From NCBI GenBank assembly GCA_032718475.1, contig JAUCBJ010005707.1, positions 1 through 34,698 on the forward strand: a DNA stretch of 34,698 bases. The letters are read 5' to 3'. Below, in pieces: positions 9,025 through 21,200 of the stretch. The position numbers and the translations under genes are program-made. The DNA comes from Nemertoderma westbladi. Lineage: Eukaryota > Xenacoelomorpha > Nemertodermatida > Nemertodermatidae. The number at the start of each line of letters is the position of its first letter. The stretch's first letter is position 1. The notes beneath the pieces are model-generated. The model searched no databases and had not been told where the DNA came from. It saw only the letters and a list, made by a program, of their open reading frames with translations.

Positions 9025-11167
9025 TCACTAAATGTTTGAAGAATAACTGCGGTGTAACTGGTGCAATATTTTTTAATCTTTAATTAATAGGTTACTATTG
9101 TTACAGAACATATGGGTACTACTACTAACCATGATTACACTGATTATTAATTTTATACTGATGAGATAATGCTTTTTTAAATATACAGTTAGGTATCTTT
9201 TGAATGTTTTGGGAACAGTGACTGACATTTTCTAAAAAGAATAAAATGTCCCAAGAAGTGTACCAATAGGATAGTGTGTTTTTATGAAGACAGTAGCGTA
9301 GTGATACCACGGTAACCGGTTTGGAGGTCTACGCATTGGATTGGTTACCGCTTACTATAGGTTTAGTTTCTAGGCTGAGGTAAGTTCGTCAAGCACAAAC
9401 CCTAATTAAAGCACTATCATGTAAATGGTTGGGAATTGAATGGTCGAACAGTAAAAGCATATAACCTTGCATAAACAACTTTCAGATCTGCTGGGAACTG
9501 TTACTACAGGTCCCATCACCCAATACGAATGGTCCGGCTGTCAGGAAGTATTGAGGGACATTGTTTTGGGAAGTGGCGGTGATACGGCATAAAGTAAGAA
9601 CGCCCCAGTTCTAAAACGTTCAATTATTTTGTTATCTTATGCATTCATTATAATTATTGAACTTAGTGTATTTTGAAACATGGCAGCACAAAATAGCAAA
9701 AGCACAATAAAAAATACCGTTCAAAATATACAAGATTGTGAAAAAACTTATGTCATATAAAAATAATTATTATTAATGATAAGAAAAATTACATTTAGTT
9801 TACGTAATATACAATTTATAATATTTTCAACACATATTTACTGTACTTTTCCACTATATAAATAATTAACAGCTACCCCTAAGTATGTATTGGATATACA
9901 TACTAGGCCTTTAAAGTGTACGTCATTCTGGAGTTGTCTGGTATACAGTATATTAACTCCCTGTCAATACTTCGGCGTAAATAGTTTGGTATAAAATTGG
10001 TGACTAAAGTCACCAATTAAGCCTCCTACAGTAAGTGAAATGAATCCATTTAACTGAAAAATACAGTAGTAGTTTTTATTAAAAGCTTAGGAGCTTATGC
10101 TCAACATTGTTGACTAGTAAACACTCAGGAATAATGAACCTCTGCCAAGTTAGAAGTACATAACTTGTCAGTTGCATGATACATATAAACTCACTCAGTT
10201 AAATATGATTTTCATTTACATCATGAGGGTTTCTTGTTTTTGACTTTTTGATTTGAAAACTCGTAAATGAACGTGTTACATTAATTGATAATTTCTATGA
10301 AATGGTTCTATATTTTGAGGCAAACCATCATTGCCAATTAAAATAACTCACCTGTAGCTTTCAGATGATACCTGAATATTATTTTTGGCAAATAGTTAGT
10401 TAGGACTACATGGATACTGTATACTTAGGAGGGCACAATAAAATTAAATGTATATATATATAAAAATGACACATCAGTAGTAACTATATACGACATCGTT
10501 CATAAAATAGCACTTTATAGCGTTACGGCACGAGGGATTTTGTCGCTCGAGGGAAATAACAAAACGCGGGCCGTAAAAGCTTTAATGTGCTAATTATGAA
10601 CAATAGCGAATCTATTTTTAATCATTTGTGGGGAATTATTTGTAGTTATGCACTTAAACTTTCTAGAACAACCTAATAATGACGCGGTGACATACTGGAT
10701 ATACTGGAAATACTGTACATAGTAAAATGTATGGCGTAGGGACATACTGAGAAATAATGTCGCACTGCGATATAAAGATAGAAAATATGTCGCCTTGGCG
10801 ATTTGGTAGTGCGAATTTAATTCCACACAAATAAATAAAAAAATATACAAAAGCACCAATAATATTAAATTAGCGTGATTACTAAGATGCTCGAATTAAG
10901 ACAGAAAATATATTATTTACCTAGAAACTACATTATATAACTTATGTTAATTATTTATGTCTCACTTTTAACATTAACAATTATTTGTGCTTAAAAAAAT
11001 ATAAAAAATATTTATATTTATACTGTATTTCAAAAAAAGCAAAAGCAAACAGTCGGCCGAAGCCGGAGGCGACCCGAAGGCTCCACTATCGATAGCTGCT
11101 ACCCGAGGGTAGGGGTGGGAGCTACTCCTATCCCAAGATTTGCTCCCAGTTATTTGCTCCCAGACTA
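9025..11167. other. Gene-free AT-rich intergenic DNA
   Basis: Only short chance ORFs are present. Visible features are minor: an inverted pair CGGTAACC/GGTTACCG at about 9314-9350, a region of mixed G+C at 11042-11160 containing GGGTAGGGGTGGGAG and its near inverse, and many short TACTGTA/TACAGTA words. I see no RNA gene or conserved coding block. Confidence 0.5.
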
Positions 11168-11664
11168 GCAGCCGGTTGCACCAAGCTCCACTAACCGCTT
11201 ACTGTTAGAGAAAAGTGCTTAGTGACACTAACCTGCACCACCCTAACAGCTCTTACCATTGCACCAAGCTCCACTAACCAGTACGTGTCACTAACTAGTT
11301 AGTACCTGATGCTTGGGAACCACCATACCTCCCTAACTGCCACCCTAAACACAGTCGGCCATTCGGTTCGGTCGCGGTTTGTTACATTGGTGCCGGTGTT
11401 GTTCAACTACCAGTGTAGTTAATTAAGTTGTCATTTAATGACAGTTATAAATATTGTATTTAAAACGAACGCTGGACCATTAATTTAGTAGGCCTACTGT
11501 AATTCCGCTTAGTGAAGTCAGTCATGGGGTAAACTAACTTGTGTTAGTGTTAGTGAGCTTGGTGCAACGTTACAAAGAAAGTCGCACTTAAGTTAGTGCC
11601 ACAAACACCACCCTAAGAGGTTAGTGACACTAAGTAGATAGTGGAGCTTGGTGCAACGGGCTGC
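11168..11664. mobile_element. 497-bp MITE-like element with 25-bp inverted ends
   Basis: The ends 11168-11192 and 11640-11664 are inverted copies over 25 bp with one mismatch, including a perfect 18 bp GTTGCACCAAGCTCCACT. The same core TTGCACCAAGCTC occurs again inward at 11259-11271 (same orientation as the left end) and inverted at 11556-11568. The interior is non-coding and rich in GTTAGTGNCACTAA words. The flanks do not give a clean target duplication (8 bp on each side match at only 5 positions if the ends are CAG...CTG). It looks like a non-autonomous DNA transposon; the superfamily is not settled. Confidence 0.7.
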
Positions 11665-12070
11665 AGAACAACAATAAGCGAAGTAACTAAAGATTAGAGG
11701 TACAGTAACATACAGTACAATATATACTGTACATACAGTATATACTATATATACATTACATACAGTAGTTTTGAATAATACTGTAATATAACAATTAATT
11801 ATTAAAAGGATATTACAAGTAGAGGTGGAAAAATAGATGTGAGCTGTTTTGTGTTGGTAGGTTAAGTGAACGCGCGTAGCCAATTTTGGAAATCGGTTGT
11901 GATTGGCATTATACTGTATTTTAATCTTGCAATCAAAAAATGCACTTCAACCATTCAAATACACCTTAAATTAAATTAAACGCTCGAGCAAGACTCTTTC
12001 AATTGGATATAAACCAGGTGTTGAAATGATTGATATTTAATGTGAATGGATCGAAAATCCATTGTACTGT
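11665..12070. other. AT-rich intergenic DNA
   Basis: Non-coding in appearance, with a run of TACAGTA/TATACTGTA words at about 11698-11790. No gene is seen. Confidence 0.4.
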
Positions 12071-12312
12071 TAGTACTGCATGTTGGCAGCCTCATGGAGT
12101 GAATAAGCATGGTGGACAGCCCATGACTTTCTTGAGACGCATCTTAAAGGACACTGGCCTTAAAGATGCGGATGATCTAGCAAATGTCATGGGTGATAGG
12201 GAGCTGTGGCGGTGCAATTTTGTTGACAAGCCGGCACAGCATTCTTAAAAATGCAGCTGCAATGCAGCATGCCGATCATAGTAGTAGTAGTAGTAGTAGT
12301 AGTACTGCATGT
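12071..12312 (+). mobile_element. Very short 5'-truncated LINE insertion with 13-bp target duplication
   Basis: The insert 12084-12299 is the last about 215 bp of the same LINE as at 7989-9020, here on the plus strand, carrying its final about 55 codons ('LWQ/CWQPHGVNKHGGQP' to 'DKPAQHS'), the 3' UTR and a (TAG)n tail. It is flanked by the direct repeat TAGTACTGCATGT at 12071-12083 and 12300-12312. This is a textbook target-primed reverse transcription footprint. Confidence 0.93.
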
Positions 12313-13459
12313 AAGTTTAAAACAAAACATAACGCAGATTTGTGACAGCCGATTTCAAATAATGGATTCGATTGCTTACATAAACCGCGTATTTAGACGT
12401 TCTCGTGTTTTTTTAGAAAATACCCACTGACTCTCCTTTCAGGGCACCTTATTACCATCAATTGAAAACAATAATTGTTTCTAGCCCAACAATTATTTCG
12501 CGAACCTACCATTTTGAATATGAGTATTACCTTTGTGTAATACTTGTATAGTATCTCTTCCAGCTTGTACAAAGGTGCACTAATGTTATTATTTGAATTT
12601 GGCCTTTGCGTGATTTGTTGGTACTGTACTGATGGAAAGATTGACTTACAAGGATTCCAAATGTGTCTAAATAAATAGCTAATGACGAAATGTGATGTTG
12701 GAAAATGGGAAATTGTTATGCAGTTATTTGTTTTATGTTTTTATTCTGGAGTGACTTTAATATATAACGTCGCTCATTAAAACATGACATTTTCAAATGC
12801 ATCTCAGCTACCGTATTTTTTAAAGATATTCAGAGCGTTTATAAGATTTGGAATTCTTGTACTGTAAGTCCGTCCTCTTGCTATCAGACGTATCAATCAT
12901 GGAAACAAAGCCACGAATTGCTGCGGTGCCTATTGGTAAGTTATGGAGGAGCCACTTTATCAAAAAGAAAAAGAAAAACATGACAAATATAAAATATTAG
13001 GTCTACAAAAATAAAATATCTAAAAACCTTCAAAATGCTTAGATACAGTATGTATAACATTTATTGTGGTGTTCCTGTAACTGAATTTATAGGATTTAAG
13101 ATTTATGCATGACCAAGTGTCTGCGTGTATTATCGTGCACCTAATGTATTACTAATTAAATACATAACGAGACTAACTAATAATCTACTGTATATGTTTC
13201 CTTCCCCCATGGAATATGTGCGAAATGGTGCTGCTACACTTTACGGTATACACGTAGTGAAAAAGTCCTGAGATAATTTTAAGGATAATGGCGCTTTAGT
13301 GTTTCGTCTATGGTGTCCCATAGGCTAACTACTGTAGTATACCACGTGTGTAAGTTCCACCAATTCCCTATTAATTCCATCCAATCAGCGGTTGCTGACT
13401 CTCAATATGCACCAAAATTTAAAATTTAATGCATTTAGTCTTAACGCCGCAAAAAGTAC
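12313..13459. other. Intergenic DNA with no supported gene
   Basis: AT-rich and non-coding in appearance. A TATA-like AATATATAA lies at about 12759-12767 and a short ATG frame ending at a strong GTAAGT donor lies at 12899-12940 on the plus strand, but nothing else supports a gene here. Confidence 0.4.
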
Positions 13460-14136
13460 GTTATAATTAGAGTTTCTGAGAATATTAGAATTTTATTCGA
13501 ATGACTTTTGATTTGATATTCTAATATTGTTAAAGCATTCGAATATTCGAACTCTACTGTATGTATGACTATCAACACGCATATGTGACACCCGCAGAGC
13601 TTCGTCAAATGCAGTCAGCAAGTACCGGTACTGTAGGCCTATACTTTTACTGGTTAAACCCACTCGTGGCAGGCATCACATAAACAAATACTTTTCCGCA
13701 ATGGATTAAATAATTATTGTCTGATTTTTCGATCTGCACTTCCAAGAAATAGTGAAAAGCCTAAAAAAGCATTAATTTTTTTATTTCTACTTTGATTATT
13801 TTCTATTTTTGGAAATGTAAGAAAGTAAATGTATAATAGTATAATACAACATTACGTCAGTAATATCACTCTGGCTGACAATTAAATTAAAAAGAGTAAT
13901 ACAAAATACAAAATACAGTAGAATTATAATTAAAAATGACAAATAGATTTGGCCTAGTTCATCTTAATTAATGAGCTTTAATTTCAGTAATAATTTGGTG
14001 ACGAATATTCGAATATTTTTGTGACGAATAGGCCTATTCGAAAATTTTTGTGACGAATATTCAAATATTTTTAGGACGATTATTCGAATAGGTTTGCTAC
14101 AGTAGGCCTACCATTCTCAGAAACTCTAGTTATAAT
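13460..14136. mobile_element. hAT-type MITE, 661 bp, with perfect ends and 8-bp target duplication
   Basis: The terminal inverted repeats TAGAGTTTCTGAGAAT (13468-13483) and its exact complement (14113-14128) are perfect over 16 bp. They are flanked by the 8-bp direct repeat GTTATAAT (13460-13467 and 14129-14136). An 8-bp target duplication with TAGAG-type ends is the mark of hAT transposons. The interior has no transposase; its ends carry repeated TTCGAATATT words, in near-tandem units with TTTTTGTGACGAATA at 13995-14070 and inverted words at 13495-13550, typical of subterminal transposase-binding arrays. Confidence 0.88.
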
Positions 14137-14370
14137 TAATATTAAATCGTACAATTTAATGCTTACATTTAATTACAAATTAAAATGTAAATATTGTTTA
14201 ATCATTTACCAATTGTTGGCAAAATATTCCTGGTAATGGCAAAGATTGGTAAATCATATTTTTATGTAAATATTAGGTAGTACAATATAATTTGTAAATC
14301 AACTAAATTTATAAAAATAATTAATTTATCACAATAATCTATGTAATATAAGTTTTATAAGAAGGCAAAA

Positions 14371-14376
14371 TTTATT
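14371..14376 (-). promoter_or_regulatory. Candidate polyadenylation signal of the kinesin gene
   Basis: TTTATT on the plus strand reads AATAAA on the minus strand, about 145 bp after the kinesin stop codon (14522-14524). It is a well-placed AATAAA downstream of the stop. Confidence 0.5.
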
Positions 14377-14521
14377 CATCCCAGACTGCATGTTTGGACC
14401 ATCATGGACGGACAGATCGAACATTTAACATTATTGGTGGAGGTTTAGCCAACCCCATTGTAAACCAGGAGCGGGGAATTCAAACTCCACCTGCCAAACC
14501 GGATATAAATTCGTAAATTTT

Positions 14522-15277
14522 TCAGTCGCTTATTAAGGATCTTGTGGTTGAGACATTATTTGAATGGATCATTTGATCGCTTTTGTACTCTGATAAGGAA
14601 CGTCCTTTATTTGACAGACCTGTTAACGAAGATGGGAGTCTCTTATTGGAAGTGGTTTGGAGTTTATGTGGCTGATATTCCGAGCTCATTGATTCCAAAC
14701 TCAACCAATGGGAACTGTTTGCAATTGGACTGGTAACTTTTAGTTTTGGTCGTCTAGGATTGGCAGACGAACCGTCCGTCTTTACTGTGATAAACCGTTC
14801 CATACTGGCCGGTTGGGTCCGCAACTCGGTGGAACTACTGGTACTTCTCTTGTGCGGCCGTTCCGCACATGTACTGCTGGGAATTGTTTGCCGAGTTTGC
14901 TCCAGTGAAGAATTAGTTGAATTCATATTTAACTGTAATTTACCGGGTGATTTCTGTGGCTCTTGAAACTTGGCTACATTTATAGTTTTTTTCGTTTTTA
15001 ACTGAGGTAATTGTTTCCCTTGTATAATATCCGTTTTTACCGTTGCGGCGGTTTCCGAATTCATACTGCACGGCGTATGAACCTCAGTGGCAGCGTGTAC
15101 CGATGTGCCGATACCAGAATCGACAGAAAGTTCGTTTAACTTGTCCGTCGACTCATATAACAGCAGTCTGCGTGTCCGGAATACGACAACGGATCTAACA
15201 ACTTTGGTTATGAGGATCTTTGTTGATTCGGTCGAATCTCGTTTCTTTGAGTTTTCTTTCTCTAATCTTTCGCATTT
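14522..15277 (-). CDS. KIF5-like: Kinesin exon 11: divergent terminal exon
   Basis: Residues 591-841 and the TGA stop. The first residues, '[15 protein letters not shown]', still follow the kinesin-1 'R-C-K-Q-L-E' register; the acceptor is ATATTTAG. Beyond this I recognise no domain: a short hydrophobic/basic run '[17 protein letters not shown]' (616-632), a 'DSGIGTS' motif (643-649), then about 190 residues rich in Ser, Thr, Lys and Pro. No heptad pattern is evident. The open frame of 756 bp is much longer than expected by chance in this AT-rich DNA, and it starts in the right phase. Confidence 0.8.
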   Translation of the reverse strand, partial: KCERLEKENSKKRDSTESTKILITKVVRSVVVFRTRRLLLYESTDKLNELSVDSGIGTSVHAATEVHTPCSMNSETAATVKTDIIQGKQLPQLKTKKTINVAKFQEPQKSPGKLQLNMNSTNSSLEQTRQTIPSSTCAERPHKRSTSSSTELRTQPASMERFITVKTDGSSANPRRPKLKVTSPIANSSHWLSLESMSSEYQPHKLQTTSNKRLPSSLTGLSNKGRSLSEYKSDQMIHSNNVSTTRSLISD

Positions 15278-18200
15278 CTAAATATAAATATACAATGTAT
15301 TCAAGAATACTTAAAACTACTGTAGTATATTACAACTTATAAATAATACTGAATTGGTAAGTGAGAGGAACTTTTAGTAGTACTTTAGATTCACAACATT
15401 ATCATCTCCCAAGAATACTGTTTAAAATTCGCATGAATAACAAACCTATAATATTTTACATATTTTTAGCTAAAAAATGAGTCTTGGACCACGGTCTAGA
15501 CTGTATGGTGGCTGTTGGGCTAGGGTCTAGACTGTATGGTGGCTGTTGGGCGAGGGTCTAGACTGTATGGTGGCTGTTGGGCCAGGGTCTAGACTGTATG
15601 GTGGCTGTTGGACCAGGGTCTAGACTGTATGGTGGCTGTTGGGTCAGGGTCTAGACTGTATGGTGGCTATTGGGCCAGGGTCTAGACTGTATGGTGGCTG
15701 TTGGGCCAGGGTCTAGACTGTATGGTGGCTGTTGGGTCAGGGTCTAGACTGTATGGTTGGCTATTGGTCCAGGGTCTAGACTGTATGGTGGCTGTTGGGC
15801 CAGGGTCTAGACTGTATGGTGGCTGTTGGGCCAGGGTCTAGACTGTATGGTGGCTGTTGGACCAGGGTCTAGACTGTATGGTGGCTGTTGGGTCAGGGTC
15901 TAGACTGTATGGTGGCTATTGGGCCAGGGTCTAGACTGTATGGTGGCTGTTGGGCCAGGGTCTAGACTGTATGGTGGCTGTTGGGCCAGGGTCTAGACTG
16001 TATGGTGGCTGTTGGGCCAGGGTCTAGAATGGTATGGTTGCTGCTCAGTGTGGTGGGTGGTTATTTTTTCCTTGAATTTAAACAGTATTAGTTGGATAGA
16101 TAGATTTATTATATATGATTTTATTTAATTTTTATGTAAAAAAGCAAAAACTAGTTAATTAATGTAACACTTAAAAGAATAAATTACTGACTACACAGTA
16201 AAGGTTTAAATACCCGTTAAGTGTGAAACCGAACCTGAACCAAAACAATATCGGCAAAACAATATTTTTTAGTTAACAATCAAATTGGAGGGACATCTAC
16301 AGATTCTACAAAATGTTCTGGACCGATAGCCGCGCAAGGGGGTATGTTAATCAATAGGCCTACCCCCTGTTTGGTGGCCCTCATCATCCCGCAGACCAGA
16401 GCCACTTTGCAATATGTAGGCCTGGTATTACATGTGACGAACACCTCTTGTTCCACATACCTCTGATAATGTTTTAATATCTGTCTTCAACTGATTTATA
16501 TGGAGTCTAGCTTTAGCAAAATCTTCTTCTAGCCGACTTCCGGGTCTAGATTCTGTATCCATAGCAACTGAACTCGTTCCCAAGTCGTTGCTAACAACGT
16601 TTAGGTCCTCCAATAAGGAGTTCATCATTACCTTGACACGATGGCGCTGGTTTCGCGACACACTCTCCCGGTATTTAACTTGTAGTTCTAAAGAATTGAT
16701 TTCCATCTAAAAAATGTAATATAATTTGTGGTATAAAATAGTTTTGCGCGCTCGATATTATTCTGGGTGAGAAATATTTGTCTAATTGTATGTATGTATA
16801 ATGTCCATACAAAAATGATCACAATATAGTGTTTGGCGTCGCAGGTTCGAATCCGACTAAAGACCATAAATTTCGCAGTGCTACTGTATGCCCCTACCCT
16901 AGACAGGACATTTTAGACATTAGTCCTACGCCAACCCAGTGGTATAATGGGAACCTGGCTTTGCTTGGGTAATAATAATAAAAGCGCTTTGAGTATGCCG
17001 AGCGTAGAAAAGTACTATATAAATAATAATAATATTAAATTAGAGACGGAGGGGGGAACTTGACGCCAATCTCATCTCGCTGAATTAATATCTCGTCTCA
17101 TCGTCTCACAATGTTAACTCATCAATTAAGGGAAAGGAGCAGGTTATAATGGCACGTTATTTTAACTAAAACAATAAAATAAAGTCAATAGAACAGGTTA
17201 ACGTTTTATTGTTGGCAGTAATCAGCTGTTATTTGAGTCGATTTTCCCTGGAGATGGTTGAATTTTGATTGCGTCAAAAGGTGAATGATGTACATCGCAA
17301 ATATAATGTGTTCGTTACTCAAATAAAATTATATTGGACATCCAATAATTGTTTTTATGGTGTTAATATTTAATCAGGATGCACATCACCTGGATAGTAC
17401 CGGTACACTACGGTACTGTAGCCAATGGTAACTGTAGGCCTAAGGTTATTTTACAATGTTAAAATAATCGGATTGGCTTGGATGTAACGGCCCGTGGATA
17501 AGGGGACAGATTGTGAATCCTGACTGTGGCGTTCCATGAATATATAATACTTTGCTATGTATAATACTGTATAGTGAACCAAAAGTATTTATAATTAGAA
17601 TGAGTAATTTTACCTCCTTGTTAACCAGTTCTTCTACAAGTTCATCACAAACACGAGTTTTATTTTTTAGGATTTTTTGGTTTTCGTTAAAATTATCGGA
17701 GACAATCTCCAGAGATATCCGGGCATCCGTAACATCCTCGTTAAGAACCTCATTCTCGTCTCGGAGTTGTTCCAATTCTTCCTCTTTGCTTTCAACAATG
17801 GCCGAAGCCTCCAACAAATCCTAATTTCATAAAATTATACCATTATAATTTGTTAAAATACTGATACCTTAAAATTATAATAATTTCAATCTTATTATTT
17901 TTAAATTCTTATATTTAATATCTGATTTCTTACAATCTCATATACAATTATTTTTTAATAATATTTTACACAACATTAAATTAAATACATAATTTATACA
18001 GCAAGCTGCAGTACTACAAACTTACAGTAGTGGGCCCCTAACAATAAGTAGACTCAATGAACTAATAGCTGTGAACAATCTCAGCTTTCTAACTACCATT
18101 TACCAAAAAAAAAACATTTTTCATAAGTTAAAAAGTGCCAGTACTTGTTTATATTGTTGTGGTTATCGATTACATTTTGGTTCTAGACCAATTTAAACGA

Positions 18201-21200
18201 AAGTAAAATTAGATTGTCTTGTAAAACTAAATTACTCCCAGTGCGTTTTTGGCAAACCTTTCCTTTCTTCAACTACATTGTGCTTTCCAGTTGGTCTATA
18301 TTTAAGATTAATAATTGATTAAAAACTCACTTCCTCTTGCTGGCCAACACGTTGCCATAGTTTCGATATAAGTTGTGTTTGAGAAAATATTTCGGTCTGT
18401 TTTCCCTTGACAACTTCCACCATAGCCTTACGTTCCTTAATGAATAAATCAGTCGGGGGAACTTCTCTAACAACAGTGGCGCTTTTAGTCGGTTCAACAA
18501 GCAAACCGTCATCATCAACCGTGTCACGTTTATCAACTGGGAAGAAACAATTATAATGATGAGATTTATAAAATACGCATTTATGTCCTTTATAAAACGT
18601 TTAATTTAACGTAATTTAATGTGTTTAATATCTGTAACTTTTTATGGAAACCAGTGTTAACTTATAATAAAATAAAATTATTATTATGTAGGCAACTTAC
18701 TGTTAAGTAAATAATTATTAGAGTTGCCTAGCAATTTCCTTAGGCGAAAACATTTATCTCTCTCATTTTCGTATCTTTTCTTCCACTGTTCAGCTGTCAA
18801 TTCCTCATTTACTACCACCTAGAAATAGGCCAAAATTATTTAAAAATTATTGCCAATCGGCATCTTACGAATGAGTTGCTGTATATTATATACAGTATAT
18901 ATAATAATATACTCTATGATTCTTAAGTAATACTTTATTTATAACGATAATAACTCCAAGGACACCAGCTTTCTCCATTCCTATTTATTATTGTGGGGCA
19001 CTGTTGGTATATTAGTAAGAATTTTTACTATAAAGACCACAATTGAGTGGTTTAACTTGGTATTCCCCACTGGGGTTAATCTGGAGTTCAGTCGTTCGGG
19101 ATCGTCACTTAGAAAACATCTGCTACCTATGATATTGGATTAAGAAGATCTGTTGATACACGAGACCGCCATATACGAAAGGGTTAAACCATGGTAGTCA
19201 GTAAATAAACTATCCAGGGTTCTTTGTGTATTCAATCCTTTTCTGAAGGTAATATTATTTTGGGCAGCAGTAGTGACTGACTAGCAATAGGGCTGATCCC
19301 TCCTTGGTTCTTACACTTCGTTGTTACTGTTGTATGTATGTAGGGTTATAATATGTTGTATAGTTAAACGTCTAAATTTTATTTTAATCTCATTAACCAC
19401 GGACATCAAAATGTTAACTTTTAGCAGACTCTAAATCATATTTAATTAATAATGATAATAATGGAATAATGATTGAATAATTTCAATTTTGATAACTGGA
19501 TTCTGAAATAATCTTCTAACCTTATTTGTTATGGTCTTGGCTCTTTCTCCAAACAGCATTGTCATCCGGCTCTCTGATTGGTTACACGATGAGGGACTGA
19601 TACAGATTATAATAGTTGTACGGGAATTGCCACCTAACGACTCTTGGAGAATTCTAGTCATTTTAGAATCGCGGTACGGTACATGGGATTTCTATAAAAT
19701 AATAAATTAAGTTATTATTATTATTGGCATCGAATACTTTAATAAAGTTAAATTAAATTGGATATTTTCTTTAAGTTGTACACATTATTTCCCACTAATG
19801 TCAAACAAATTGTTCGAACAAGAAATATAATATTAACTGTATGGAAAGTCACTGTCTAAGTTTTTAGAAATTTATTAAGGAATTTATAAATTCGTAGTCA
19901 TTTAGATCAAAATGTATAATATATTAATTAATTATATTAATACTTACAACTGAGTCACTTAGTGCTGATGTAACGTTAGCCAAGGCGTGCAGTGATTTAT
20001 TTGTAAACTTTGCTTCATCCAAAACGACCCCTTCTGCTCCAGTCTTGGTTACCTTTTCACTTCCCGCCAGATCCACCAAGTAAAGCTTACCGCATAGATT
20101 CTTATGGGTTAACTCATTGCTTTGTTTAACGTTAATAAGACAGATTGCGTGGCTCCTGGAAATATAAATTTTACCACAGTTTGGATTTCTGAGTGCCAGG
20201 CCCTGAGAGTAGGTTACACCAACGGGACTAAAAAATAAAGTAATGTGTACGGTTAACGATTAAAGCTAAAGACCACGGTTTAAACACTGCGAATGCTATA
20301 TTTAGAAGGTACACGTAGCGCTTGTTGTATGATGTACATTGTATGAATGACCAAAGATGTTAAATCCTGTGACAATTACTCAACTGAGTCTGTATCTATT
20401 GAACGGACAAACACTAATGCTTAAAACTATTGATTAAAATGCAAAATATTGACATATTATTTAATTGCCTTATGGCTTATTGTATGCTAAAATATTTCGC
20501 GAAATTAATATTGATGACAATGTATTCGGTAATTTTTTAGATTCCACAGCCGATATTCGACGGCGAATTATCTCACCTTGAGGAATGTTCATTCATATTA
20601 GTGACGGATATGTGACGATTCGCTTTTCCCTCTCTTATGACCTCGAGGAACTCGGATGGGTTGGATATGAACCGCTCGGTAACTCCCTTCACGTAAGGCA
20701 CTCTATTCTTGTCCTCGTGGATGGCGAGATTCGACTTGGACACATCGAGGAGATCCCGTATGCGGTCGAGGTATATCTCGAAGTAGCTCAACTGTAATAT
20801 ATGTTGGACACTAATATTTATTTGTTAACTTATCTTCTGGTTGTTAGAATAGTTTTTTTTAAAAGGTCGTTCGTTGTCTTTACTTAGTATTTAAGCACAA
20901 ATCACTATTATAGAAATTATATATCATATTATATAAAAAATATATTATAGCTTTTGTAGAAGTATATTACCGGTACTTAAAATACAATACATATTATAGA
21001 GAATATCTTGGAATATATTGTCTTTGAAATAGTAGGCCTACTATTATTAATAATAATCATATTTTATTCGTAAACAAACATCTGAGAAATAATAAAAATG
21101 TATAAGTCTAAAGATAATCATATTTGTTTTTGTGTAGCTATATATATATTTATTTATTTATTTATATATATATATATTTTATATATATGAAATATGGATG

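Noticed and set aside
9125-9310. 61-codon minus-strand ORF next to the LINE
   Set aside because: AT-rich with no domain or coding bias, and outside the region matching RT; probably chance.
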